From NCBI GenBank assembly GCA_009379815.1, contig WHSY01000015.1, positions 330 to 64,329 of the forward strand: a stretch of DNA of 64,000 nucleotides, written 5' to 3'. A program made the translations under genes and the position numbers. This document shows, piece by piece, positions 25,325 through 33,158 of the stretch (its first letter is position 1; the number at the start of each line of letters is the position of its first letter). This DNA is from Pseudonocardiaceae bacterium (GTDB taxonomy: Bacteria > Actinomycetota > Actinomycetes > Mycobacteriales > Pseudonocardiaceae). The notes under the pieces were generated by a model. It made no database searches. It saw only the letters and a list, made by a program, of their open reading frames with translations, and had not been told where the DNA came from.

Positions 25325-26581
25325 TCAGCGCGCGTCGAGCTGCACTGCGTCGTCGAACTGCACTGGCAGCGACAGCAGGCCGCGGGACAGCAGCACCGCA
25401 TGCCAGTGCAGCGGTTCTGCCGTCAGCCCGAGGCCGGGCAGTCGCTGCAGCGCTCGGGGGATCGCGATGGCGGCCTCGAGCCTGGCCAGTGGTGCGCCGA
25501 GACAGTAGTGCGGGCCGACGCCGAAGCCGAGCCGGTGGCCCTGCCGTCGGGTGAGGTCGAGCCGGCCGGGGTCGTCGAACACCGCCGGATCGCGGCTCGC
25601 GGCCGCGGGGCTGAGGAAGACGCGGTCGCCGCGGCCCAGCGTGCGCCCGCGCAGCTCCACGTCGGCGGCCATCAGGCGGACCACGGTCTTGGCGGGACCG
25701 TCGTAGCGCAGCACCTCCTCCACCGCCAAGGCCGCCGTAGCCGGGTCCGCCTCGAGTGCGGCCCGCTGGTCGGGGTGCTCCAGCAGCGCGAGCAGCCCGT
25801 TGCCGATCAGGTTGGTGGTGGTCTCGTGCCCGGCGAACAGCAGCAGCACGCCGGTGGAGATCACCTCGTCGTGGCTGAGCGCATCACCCTCGTCGCGGGC
25901 GCTGATCAGTGCGGAGAGCAGGTCGTCGGCCGGTTCCTGCTCGTGCGCGCGCACCAGGTCGGACAGGTACGCGGTGAGCTCGGCCATGCCGTTCGCCCCG
26001 CCCGCGTACCGGTCGGGGTCGCCCATCCCGCCGAACACCAGCCCGGTGATCTGGTCGGACCAGTCCTTGAACCGCTCCCGGTCTTCGCGCGGCACGCCCA
26101 GCATCTCGGCGATCACCGACGCAGTCAGCGGGTAGGCGAAGTCGGAGATGAGGTCGGCCCGGGTGGATCCCCGGGACGTCACCGCGTCGAGTAGCTCATC
26201 GGCGAGCTCGGCGACCCGGGGGCGGATCCGCTCGACGGCCCGCGGAGTGAACGCGCTGGTGAGCAGCTTGCGTAACCGGGTGTGGTCGGGCGGGTCCTTG
26301 AATACCATCCAGTTCTCGAGGACGCCGAAGGCGGAGCGGACGGCGGGGTCGGTGCCCGGGCCGTCGAGCTTGGCCCGCCGGTAGGGCGAGATGCGGTCGG
26401 AGGAGTAGCGCTCGTCGCGCATCGCGCCGGACACGTCGTCGAACCGGGTGATGAACCAGGAGCGGTACTTCTCGCTCCAGTGCACCGGGTCGTGCTCGCG
26501 CAGGGCGGCGAAGTGCGGGTACGGGTCGGCGACCGCGTCGTCGCCGAGCAGGTCGACGGAGGCGAGGTCAACGGTGCTCAT
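25325..26581 (-). CDS. Cytochrome P450
   Basis: A 418-residue soluble class I P450. The I-helix oxygen-activation motif is AGHETT, the K-helix ExxR is EEVLR, and the haem loop FGVGPHYCLG places the Cys ligand at 360. It uses electrons from ferredoxin and reductase that are not encoded here. It is the third gene of a minus-strand operon with a DUF35 protein and a thiolase, a set often seen in sterol or side-chain degradation in actinomycetes, so a steroid- or terpenoid-like substrate is plausible. Its ATG overlaps the stop of a 23-codon micro-ORF that links it to the thiolase. Confidence 0.95.
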   Translation of the reverse strand: MSTVDLASVDLLGDDAVADPYPHFAALREHDPVHWSEKYRSWFITRFDDVSGAMRDERYSSDRISPYRRAKLDGPGTDPAVRSAFGVLENWMVFKDPPDHTRLRKLLTSAFTPRAVERIRPRVAELADELLDAVTSRGSTRADLISDFAYPLTASVIAEMLGVPREDRERFKDWSDQITGLVFGGMGDPDRYAGGANGMAELTAYLSDLVRAHEQEPADDLLSALISARDEGDALSHDEVISTGVLLLFAGHETTTNLIGNGLLALLEHPDQRAALEADPATAALAVEEVLRYDGPAKTVVRLMAADVELRGRTLGRGDRVFLSPAAASRDPAVFDDPGRLDLTRRQGHRLGFGVGPHYCLGAPLARLEAAIAIPRALQRLPGLGLTAEPLHWHAVLLSRGLLSLPVQFDDAVQLDAR

Positions 26582-26649
26582 GGCTCGACCCTGGCGGCAT
26601 CCATGGTGCGACCCTGCAAGCAGGTCCCACGCAGGTCTCGCGTGTTCAC
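26578..26649 (-). CDS. Coupling micro-ORF related to the 35-bp repeat
   Basis: A 23-codon frame starts at a GTG that overlaps the thiolase stop (GTGA) and ends at a TGA that overlaps the P450 start (ATGA). The peptide begins MNTRDL and ends ARVEP, matching the MSARDLLARVEP peptide of the 35-bp repeats at 12 kb, and the DNA GCCAGGGTCGAGCCATGAGC is shared exactly. It looks like two decayed repeat units. It probably serves ribosome hand-over between genes; whether the peptide has a function is unknown. Confidence 0.65.
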   Translation of the reverse strand: MNTRDLRGTCLQGRTMDAARVEP

Positions 26650-27773
26650 GGCGCCTCCAGGACGGTGATGACGCAGGCGTTGCCGTCCAGGCCGGACACT
26701 CCGCCGCCCATGGTCTCGACCAATCCGAGCCGTGCCCGGTCGACCTGCCGGGCGCCGGCCTCGCCGCGCAGCTGCCAGACGATCTCGGCGAGCTGGGCCA
26801 GCCCGGTCGCGCCGAGCGGGTGTCCCCGGGAGAGCAGGCCGCCGGACGGGTTGACCGGGTGTGCCCCGCCGAGCGCGGTCACGCCCTCCGTGGCCGCCTT
26901 GCCGCCCTCGCCCGCGGGCACGAGCCCGAGCGCCTCGGTGGTGACGATCTCGCCGATGGTGAAGGCGTCGTGCACCTCCGCCACGTCGACGTCGGTGGCG
27001 GCCGCGAGGCCTGCGGCGGCCAACGCGTCGGCGGCGGTGTCGCGGACGATGTCGTGGCCCCAGACGTGGGGGCTGCGGTGATCCCAGGGCTGTCCGGAGC
27101 GCATCGCGACGCCGCGGACCGTGACGTGGCGGGCGTCGCGTGCCGCCGGGCCCAGCACCGCGGCGGCGGCCCCGTCCGAGGTGGGGCAGCACTGCAGCAG
27201 CGTGAGTGGGTCGGCGATCATCCGGGACGCCAGCACCTCCTCGACGGTGTAGCGGCCCGAGTACTGCGCCCGGTCGTTGTGCAGCGCGTGCGCGTGGTTC
27301 TTCACCGACACCGCCGCCAGCTGCTCCGGCGTCGCGGTGCCCAGGTGCAGGTAGCGGGCGGCCGCCATGGCATAGAGCGCGGGCAGCGCCAGCCCGGCGC
27401 GGCCTTCCGGGTCGGTGGGCTCGGGGTGGATGGCACCGTCGAACGCGGTGCTCAGCTGCTCCAGCCCGAGCGCGAGCACCCGCCCGTAGCGGCCGGTCCG
27501 CACCGCCTCGTGCGCCTCGGCGAACGCGGTGGTGCCGCTGGCGCAGGCGTTCTCCACCGTGACGACGGGTATCCCGGTGATGCCCATCGCCCGCAGCACG
27601 CGCTGGGCCACCCCGGGCGGGCCGAACACCGTGCCCACCCAGACGGCGTCCACGGCCGACACCGCGGCGTCGGCGAACGCCTCGCGCACCGCGTCCCAGG
27701 CCAGCGCGACCAGGTCGCGGTCCGGCTGGCGGCCGAAGTGCGAGGTCCCGACACCGTGCACGGCGACATCCAT
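26646..27773 (-). CDS. Thiolase family protein (acetyl-CoA acetyltransferase / lipid-transfer type)
   Basis: A 375-residue thiolase-fold enzyme. The nucleophilic Cys is in VENACASGTTAF, the catalytic His in SRGHPLGATG, and the C-terminal Cys in NACVITVLE. This subgroup includes SCP2-type thiolases and the Ltp-type aldolases that, with a DUF35 partner, cleave C-C bonds of steroid side chains by retro-aldol or thiolytic reaction. The DUF35 partner gene is immediately upstream with an ATGA overlap, which strongly supports a hetero-complex. All usual thiolase residues appear present, so thiolase activity is the simplest assumption. Confidence 0.92.
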   Translation of the reverse strand: MDVAVHGVGTSHFGRQPDRDLVALAWDAVREAFADAAVSAVDAVWVGTVFGPPGVAQRVLRAMGITGIPVVTVENACASGTTAFAEAHEAVRTGRYGRVLALGLEQLSTAFDGAIHPEPTDPEGRAGLALPALYAMAAARYLHLGTATPEQLAAVSVKNHAHALHNDRAQYSGRYTVEEVLASRMIADPLTLLQCCPTSDGAAAAVLGPAARDARHVTVRGVAMRSGQPWDHRSPHVWGHDIVRDTAADALAAAGLAAATDVDVAEVHDAFTIGEIVTTEALGLVPAGEGGKAATEGVTALGGAHPVNPSGGLLSRGHPLGATGLAQLAEIVWQLRGEAGARQVDRARLGLVETMGGGVSGLDGNACVITVLEAP

Positions 27774-28144
27774 CAGAGCACCTCCACCTGCACGTCGCGC
27801 TCCTCAGCCGACTCGAGCAGCGTCACCCGGCTGCCGATCGGCAGCGGTGCGTCCGCGTCACCCTTCACGCGCGCGAGCACTCGCGGGCCGTCGTCGAGGT
27901 CGACGTAGGCGAGCCCGTACGGCGCGGTGCGACCGGGGACCGGGACCCGCACGACGGTGGCGCTCCAGACCGTGCCGTGCGGGCCGAAGGACGCCGCAGC
28001 CGTCTCGGCGCGGCATACCGGGCACCGCGGCCACACGAAGGCGACGGGCTCACCGCAGGCGCGGCAGCGGCACCCGGCGACGCGCGCGGCGCCGTCCCGC
28101 ACCCGCACCAGGGGGCGGGGATCGGCCGTGGTCACGTCGGACAC
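27773..28144 (-). CDS. Zn-ribbon and OB-fold (DUF35) partner protein
   Basis: A 123-residue protein with an N-terminal rubredoxin-like zinc ribbon (CRCRACGEPVAFVWPRCPVC, four Cys in two pairs) and a C-terminal OB fold (GTVWSATVVRVPVPG, then PYGLAYVDLDDGPRVLARV). DUF35 proteins bind acyl-CoA and act as obligate partners of thiolase-like or hydratase-like enzymes. It is the first gene of the DUF35-thiolase-P450 operon and overlaps the thiolase by ATGA. The start is GTG 28144. An AGCAAACGGTGGTT motif lies 24 bp upstream. Confidence 0.93.
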   Translation of the reverse strand: MSDVTTADPRPLVRVRDGAARVAGCRCRACGEPVAFVWPRCPVCRAETAAASFGPHGTVWSATVVRVPVPGRTAPYGLAYVDLDDGPRVLARVKGDADAPLPIGSRVTLLESAEERDVQVEVL

Positions 28145-28167
28145 GGATGCGCTCCTGTCGGATCGTA

Positions 28168-28326
28168 AGCAAACGGTGGTTAGCTATTCAGCGTAGCTGT
28201 CGCGCATCGGCAGGTCGAGAGCGTAGCCCCATCGAGCCGGTGCCGGCAGGCTGCACGAGCCAGGCGCCTTGACACCGCGGGCGACTTCCGTCACATTTGG
28301 CACACCCTTGACCAAACTTATGTTTG
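28168..28326. promoter_or_regulatory. Divergent promoters with TetR-type sites
   Basis: AGCAAACGGTGGTT (28168-28181) is next to the DUF35 operon start, and TTGACC (28308-28313) merges into CAAAC-TTAT-GTTTG (28313-28326) upstream of the luciferase-like gene. Both match sites near the TetR gene at 21.7 and 23.4 kb. Confidence 0.55.
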
Positions 28327-28383
28327 CTGTGGGAATGGCCATCGCTGCGCCTCTCACAGCGCCGACCCCCCGAGAGGATGATC

Positions 28384-29493
28384 ATGCGATTCGGCTTGTT
28401 CGCGATGCCGGAGCACCCCCCGATCGAGAACTGGACGCTTTCCTACGACCGGGACATCGCGGAGATCGCCGAGGCCGAGCGCCTGGGCTTCTCGGAGTAC
28501 TGGATCGGTGAGCACCACACCGGCGGGTTCGAGAACGTCCCCATGGCTGAGCTCATGATCGCCAAGGCGTCGGCGGTTACGAGCCGGATCCGGCTGGGTA
28601 CCGGGGTGATCAACCTGCCCTACCAGGACCCGTTCATGGTCGCCGAGCGGATGGCGTTTCTCGACCATCTGACCCACGGTCGGCTGGAGTACGGCTTCGG
28701 CGGGGGCGGGCTGCCCACCGACCAGGCCCTGTTCGGGCTGGAGAAGTCCGAGGCTGCGCCGCGGACCACCGAGGCGCTGGAGATCATCTGGGAGCTGTTG
28801 ACCTCCGAGGAGCCGGTCAGCTACGAGGGCCTGTACTGGAAGTACGAGGACCGCCAGCTGCAGGTCGGGCCCTACCAGGACGTGCCGCCGTTCGGCATCG
28901 CCGGGCTGACCGGGACGCACAACTACGCGCGCTGCGGAGAGAAGGGCTGGAAGGCGCTGTCGGTCTACTTCACCCCGATCCACAACGGCGACTACCCCAA
29001 CGCTCCGGACCTGGTCGGGCACGGCAACGCGATCGTCGGCGCGGCGGAGCAGGCGGGTCTGGACCCTGCTGTCGCGCGCGAGAACTGGCGGATCTCCCGC
29101 GAGGTCTACGTGGCCGACAGCAAGGACCAGGCGATGGCCGACATCCGGGAGGGCGTGCAGCGGTCCTACGAGTACCTGATCGGGCTGGGGCTCGGCGCGC
29201 TGATGAAGAAGGACGAGGCGATGCCCGACGCGGAGCTGACCTTCGAGTGGATGGCCGAGGAGATCCCGTGGATCATCGGCAGCCCGGAGGACTGCGTGCG
29301 CGAGATCAACGAGCTGCACGAGGAGGTCGGCGGGTTCGGCACGCTGCTGATCAACTCCCGGGACTGGGTCACCACCGACAAGTGGAACCGCTCGATGGAG
29401 TTGTTCGCCCGCTACGTCACCCCGCAGTTCACCAAGCGCGAGAACATGGCCCGCCGCCAGAAGCTGGCCGACGTCGCGCTCGGCCGCAGCTGA
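28384..29493 (+). CDS. LLM class flavin-dependent oxidoreductase
   Basis: A 369-residue luciferase-like monooxygenase of the group that includes limonene 1,2-monooxygenase and alkanal monooxygenase-like enzymes. MRFGLFAMPEHPP opens the first strand; FSEYWIGEHHTGGFENVP, LGTGVINLPYQDP and FLDHLTHGRLEYGFGGGGLPTDQ are typical. ATG 28384 has GAGAGG 9 bp upstream; the longer frame from 28324 has no family similarity. It is divergent from the DUF35-thiolase-P450 operon and shares its operator motif, so the P450 and this flavin enzyme probably act on the same compound. The nearest paralogue in the window is at 48926. Confidence 0.92.
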   Translation: MRFGLFAMPEHPPIENWTLSYDRDIAEIAEAERLGFSEYWIGEHHTGGFENVPMAELMIAKASAVTSRIRLGTGVINLPYQDPFMVAERMAFLDHLTHGRLEYGFGGGGLPTDQALFGLEKSEAAPRTTEALEIIWELLTSEEPVSYEGLYWKYEDRQLQVGPYQDVPPFGIAGLTGTHNYARCGEKGWKALSVYFTPIHNGDYPNAPDLVGHGNAIVGAAEQAGLDPAVARENWRISREVYVADSKDQAMADIREGVQRSYEYLIGLGLGALMKKDEAMPDAELTFEWMAEEIPWIIGSPEDCVREINELHEEVGGFGTLLINSRDWVTTDKWNRSMELFARYVTPQFTKRENMARRQKLADVALGRS

Positions 29494-29619
29494 GTTTCAG
29501 CGCTCATCGCCCCTCCTTGCACCGGTATCGCTGTCGGAGTACCACCATGCGCGGCTCTGTCGTCGGGCTCGCCACCGAGATGCTCGGTGGCCGGCCGCCC
29601 ACGACCTGAAGGGGACGCA

Positions 29620-30759
29620 GTGGAGATCACCGAGGTGAGGGGCTACCCGACGTCGTTTCCGGTGCCACCGGGTTCGGCGGTGAGCCTGGGCATCGGCCGG
29701 ACCGTCAAGCGTGACGCGGTGGTCGTGAAGGTGACCACCGACGAGGGGCTGGTCGGATACGGCGAGGCCCACCACGGCCGCGCCCCGGGGCCGATCGCGC
29801 ACCTGGTCAACACCACGCTGCGAGGGCTCGTCCTCGGCCTCGACCCGACCGACACCGTCGGCGTCTGGGACCGTGTCTACCGAAGCCAGCTCGCCAGCCA
29901 CGGGATGGGCGCGGCGGCCTCGATGGCGCTGTCCGGTATCGACATGGCGTTGTGGGACATCCGCGGCAAGGCCGTGGGGTGGCCGCTCTACAAGCTCCTC
30001 GGCGGCAGCGCGCGGCCGGTACCGGCCTACGCGGGTGGCGTCGCGCTGGGCTACCAACCGCCCGAGGCCCTGGTCGACGAGGCCCGCGCGCTCGTCGAGC
30101 AGGGCTACGCCGCGGTCAAGCTGCGAGTGGGCGACACCCCGGTCGACGATCTCGCGCGGGTCGGTGCGGTCCGGAACGGCATCGCGGACGGCACCGAGAT
30201 CCTCGTCGACGCCAACACCGGCTACACCCTGGCCGATGCGCGCCGGGTCATGCCCGAGCTGGACAGGCTCGGGGTCGGCTGGCTGGAGGAGCCGTTCCCC
30301 GCCCACGACCACCGCAGCTACGCCACGGCGGTCGGGTTCGGCACCGTGCCGCTCGCTGCGGGGGAGAACCACTACACGCGGTTCGAGTTCCACCGGCTCG
30401 TCGCCGACGGGGTGGTCGGGATCCTGCAGCCCGACCTGTCGAAGGCCGGTGGGGTCACCGAGGTGTCGCGCATCGCGGCACTCGCGTCGGCCTGGAAGCT
30501 GCCGATCCACCCGCACACCTCGATGACCGGGATCAACATGGCGGCCACCATCCACCTGCTCGCGTCGATCGACAACGGCGGTTACTTCGAAGGCGACGTG
30601 TCGCACAACAACCTGTTCCGCGACGAGCTGACCTCCACGCCGTTCGAGCTGGGGCCGGACGGCTGTGTCCGCCCGCTACCCGGCCCGGGGATCGGGGTCG
30701 AGGTCGACGAGGACTTCCTCGCCGCGCACCCGGTCATCGAGGGCCCCGGTTACGTGTGA
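29620..30759 (+). CDS. Mandelate racemase/muconate lactonizing enzyme family protein
   Basis: A 379-residue enolase-superfamily enzyme that abstracts a proton alpha to a carboxylate. The N-terminal capping domain ends near residue 120; the barrel shows YAAVKLRVG (catalytic-strand Lys), then metal ligands in VDANTGY, LEEPF and AAGENHY, and the C-terminal IHPHTSMTG with His. The residue set fits racemase, dehydratase or cycloisomerase members; the exact reaction is open. GTG 29620 follows AAGGGGA. It is 126 bp after the luciferase-like gene and may be co-transcribed with it. A strong 19-bp hairpin follows. Confidence 0.9.
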   Translation: MEITEVRGYPTSFPVPPGSAVSLGIGRTVKRDAVVVKVTTDEGLVGYGEAHHGRAPGPIAHLVNTTLRGLVLGLDPTDTVGVWDRVYRSQLASHGMGAAASMALSGIDMALWDIRGKAVGWPLYKLLGGSARPVPAYAGGVALGYQPPEALVDEARALVEQGYAAVKLRVGDTPVDDLARVGAVRNGIADGTEILVDANTGYTLADARRVMPELDRLGVGWLEEPFPAHDHRSYATAVGFGTVPLAAGENHYTRFEFHRLVADGVVGILQPDLSKAGGVTEVSRIAALASAWKLPIHPHTSMTGINMAATIHLLASIDNGGYFEGDVSHNNLFRDELTSTPFELGPDGCVRPLPGPGIGVEVDEDFLAAHPVIEGPGYV

Positions 30760-30827
30760 GCCCGAGTCGGTGTGAGCCGGAGTCGCCCGCCCGCGGCGCG
30801 TGGCTTCATCGGCCTTGCTCACACCTC

Positions 30828-30907
30828 CAGCGGCCCGAACCCCGTTCTGGTTCCGAAACGGGGTTCGGGCCGCTGCAAAACCCCGTTCCGGTTCCGAATC
30901 GGGGTTC
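30828..30907. repeat. R1 hairpin pair with 19-bp perfect stem (probable terminator)
   Basis: The first unit sits inside a perfect 19-bp inverted repeat (30828-30846 with 30857-30875; loop CTGGTTCCGA). The second R1 unit is 30879-30907. The pair closes the transcription unit ending at 30759 and repeats the elements at 2062 and 6562. Confidence 0.8.
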
Positions 30908-30921
30908 GGCCGCTCTTCCGC

Positions 30922-30937
30922 TTGACATCTGATATAC
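30922..30937 (+). promoter_or_regulatory. GntR-type operator within promoter
   Basis: TTGACA (30922-30927) overlaps ATCTGATATAC (30927-30937). The same 11-mer occurs at 36676 and 40899, with close variants at 32345 and 36607. It lies 210 bp before the luciferase-like gene. Confidence 0.6.
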
Positions 30938-31147
30938 AGCATGTGAGCATCGTCACGAGGGCCACCGAAGGCGGACCGGGCCTGCAGCGAGCCGGTACCG
31001 GGAGAGGGCGGCGATCTGCTGGCGAGCGCCGGCGTCGGGGTTTCCCGGCCCCGAACCGGGCACGAGGTCAGTCCCGTCCGAGCCAACCAGTACGTGCTGA
31101 TCGAGCCGACCATCAGATGATCCGACAGCAGTCGGAGGAGGCGTGTC

Positions 31148-32293
31148 ATGAAGTTCAGCGTCCTGTTCCTGCCGTCCATCGGCCGCACCGGCGAGAAGAA
31201 CACCGGTGAGGCGTACAACAGGATGATCGACGAGATGCGGGAGTACGCCGTCCTCGTCGAAGAACTCGGTTTCGACACCATGTTCCTGACGGAGCATCAC
31301 TTCGAGATCGAGGGCTACGAGGTGAACCCGAACGCCCTGCTCTGGGCAGTTGACCTCGCGGCACACACGAAGCGGCTCAACTTCGGCTGCTTGGGCATGC
31401 AGGTCGCAAGCTGGAACCCGGTGCGGCTGGCAGAGGACATCGCCCTCGTCGATCAGCTGACGAAGGGCCGGTTCATCACGGGGCTTGCACGCGGCTACCA
31501 GGCCAGGGAGAACCAGGTGCTCGGTACGCACTGGAAGGCCGACATCGCCACTTCGGATGCCGGCTCCGGTGATCAACGCAACTGGCGGTACTTCGAGGAA
31601 TCCCTCGATATCATGCGGAAGGCCTGGACGCAGGAGACTTTCTCGCACGAGGGCGAGTTCTTCCAGATTCCTCCCAAGGGCACCGTGTGGGAGCACTCGG
31701 CCACGACCCAGGGTGTGGCAGACGGCAAGCTGACCGAGATCGGGATCACGCCGCGCCCGTACACCAAGCCCCACCCCCCGCTGTGGCAGGTCGTGTCGTT
31801 CAGTGAACCCACCGTACGGCTGGCTGCCCGGCATGAGGAGACTCCGCTGCTCATGCTGCAGCAGATCGAGCCCGCCAAGCATTTGTTCAACGCCTACCGG
31901 GAGGAGTCGGCGAAGTCGGGACGTGACGTCGCATTCGGCGAGCAGACTGCCCTGGTGCGCGACACCTATGTTGCCGACACCGTCGAAGAGGCGCGCGGCG
32001 ACTTCCAGTCGTATGCCGGTGACCTGTGGTTGAACTGGCTGGCGCCGTTCGGTTTCATCAATGCCATGGCCAAGCCCGGTGAACAGTCGGTGCCGCATAC
32101 CATGGATACCGTGATGGACCGCCTGAGCATCGTGGGTGACCCCGCATACGTGAGCGGACGGATCCAGGAGTTCAAGGACGAACTGAACCTACCGCACTAC
32201 GTCGTCTTCGCCTACAACATGATGCCGCCGGACAAGATCAAGCGGAGCTTGACGATGTTCGCCGAGCAGGTCATGCCCAAGTTCAAGGATTGA
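31148..32293 (+). CDS. LLM class flavin-dependent oxidoreductase
   Basis: A 381-residue luciferase-like monooxygenase. Typical elements are FDTMFLTEHHFEIEGYE near residue 38, LNFGCLGMQVASWNPVRLAED, VDQLTKGRFITGLARGYQ and the C-terminal IVGDPAYVSGRIQEF. The start ATG follows GGAGGAG. It is the first gene downstream of an ATCTGATATAC site and directly precedes the GntR regulator, so it is part of the GntR module at 31-41.5 kb. It resembles the gene at 3526 more than the limonene-type ones. Substrate and flavin partner are unknown. Confidence 0.92.
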   Translation: MKFSVLFLPSIGRTGEKNTGEAYNRMIDEMREYAVLVEELGFDTMFLTEHHFEIEGYEVNPNALLWAVDLAAHTKRLNFGCLGMQVASWNPVRLAEDIALVDQLTKGRFITGLARGYQARENQVLGTHWKADIATSDAGSGDQRNWRYFEESLDIMRKAWTQETFSHEGEFFQIPPKGTVWEHSATTQGVADGKLTEIGITPRPYTKPHPPLWQVVSFSEPTVRLAARHEETPLLMLQQIEPAKHLFNAYREESAKSGRDVAFGEQTALVRDTYVADTVEEARGDFQSYAGDLWLNWLAPFGFINAMAKPGEQSVPHTMDTVMDRLSIVGDPAYVSGRIQEFKDELNLPHYVVFAYNMMPPDKIKRSLTMFAEQVMPKFKD

Positions 32294-32344
32294 GCCGCGA
32301 TGAGTTTCGGTACCGCCGGAATGCCGTGCAAGCGGCGGGTGTGC

Positions 32345-32362
32345 TGATGATATATTAGACGC
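32345..32362 (+). promoter_or_regulatory. Autoregulatory site and probable leaderless start of GntR gene
   Basis: TGATGATATATTAGACGC ends exactly before ATG 32363. TATATT (32351-32356) is a strong -10 hexamer whose expected start point is the A of the ATG, which would give a leaderless mRNA; no ribosome site is present. The sequence is also a variant of the GntR-type operator. Confidence 0.55.
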
Positions 32363-33115
32363 ATGGATGCAGGTGATGAGACGTCCGATCATGAGTGGAA
32401 GCCCGCGATGGATGTGGGTGAGGAGAACCCGTGGCCGGTAGGAACGTCGAAGGGGTGGGCGCATCTCGGCGCCACAGTGCGCGACAGGGTCGCCCATGAG
32501 CTTCGTGACCGCATTCTGACGGGTCAGCTCACCGCGGGGATGCGCATCGACCTCGATGAGCTGGCCAGGGATTTCGGCACCAGCCGGACACCGGTGCGCG
32601 AGGCGTGCCTGACCTTGATGCACGAGGGTCTGGTACGGATGGCGCCCCGCAGCGGCGTCACGGTGCTGGGCGTGACGGCGCGGGACACCCTCGACAACTT
32701 CGCGCTGATGGCGGTGCTCTCCGGAGTGGCGGCGTCCTGGGCGGCTGACCGTATCAGCGAGGAGCAGTTGACCAGGGTGCGCGAGCTGAAGGACGAGATC
32801 GTGCGGGCAGCGGCCGGCGACGGTGACATCGCCAAGGCCAACTGGCTGTTCCATCGGGAGATCAACAAGGCGAGCCGCTCGGAGCGGTTGATGGCGGTGA
32901 TCGGACAGACCGGGCGCATCATCCCGCCCACGTTCTTCGACGTCATACCGGAGCAGATCCCGTGCAGCCTCAGCGAGCACGACGAGCTCGTCGAGGCGCT
33001 GTCCAATCATGACGCCGAGCGAGCACGTCAGGTCACCGAGCGCCATTTCGCCAGCGCGGGACAGCTGCTGTCGCGTCACCTGCTGGGCTCGAAGGAACGG
33101 CGCGCCGGAGCCTGA
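32363..33115 (+). CDS. GntR family transcriptional regulator (FCD domain)
   Basis: A 250-residue regulator with an unusual hydrophilic N-terminal tail of about 30 residues, then a winged helix (about 35-105; VRDRVAHELRDRILTGQL, LARDFGTSRTPVREACLTLMHEGLV) and an FCD effector domain with the WLFHREINKASRSERLMAVI and ARQVTERHF helices carrying metal-site His. FCD regulators bind carboxylates or acyl-CoA-related compounds. It is central in a module of CoA ligases and beta-oxidation-type enzymes. Sites of the form ATCTGATATAC upstream of its own and four other units make it the likely regulator of the 30.9-41.5 kb set. Confidence 0.92.
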   Translation: MDAGDETSDHEWKPAMDVGEENPWPVGTSKGWAHLGATVRDRVAHELRDRILTGQLTAGMRIDLDELARDFGTSRTPVREACLTLMHEGLVRMAPRSGVTVLGVTARDTLDNFALMAVLSGVAASWAADRISEEQLTRVRELKDEIVRAAAGDGDIAKANWLFHREINKASRSERLMAVIGQTGRIIPPTFFDVIPEQIPCSLSEHDELVEALSNHDAERARQVTERHFASAGQLLSRHLLGSKERRAGA

Positions 33116-33158
33116 CGATGGTGATCCACTGGTACCGGCGGCTGAAGCGCGAGCAGCG

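Larger units (their letters stand above)
30760..31147. other. Intergenic region, no gene seen
   Basis: Besides the R1 pair and the GntR-type promoter site at 30922-30937, no coding sequence was recognised. The frame 30772-31209 is a shadow with no family features. Confidence 0.6.
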
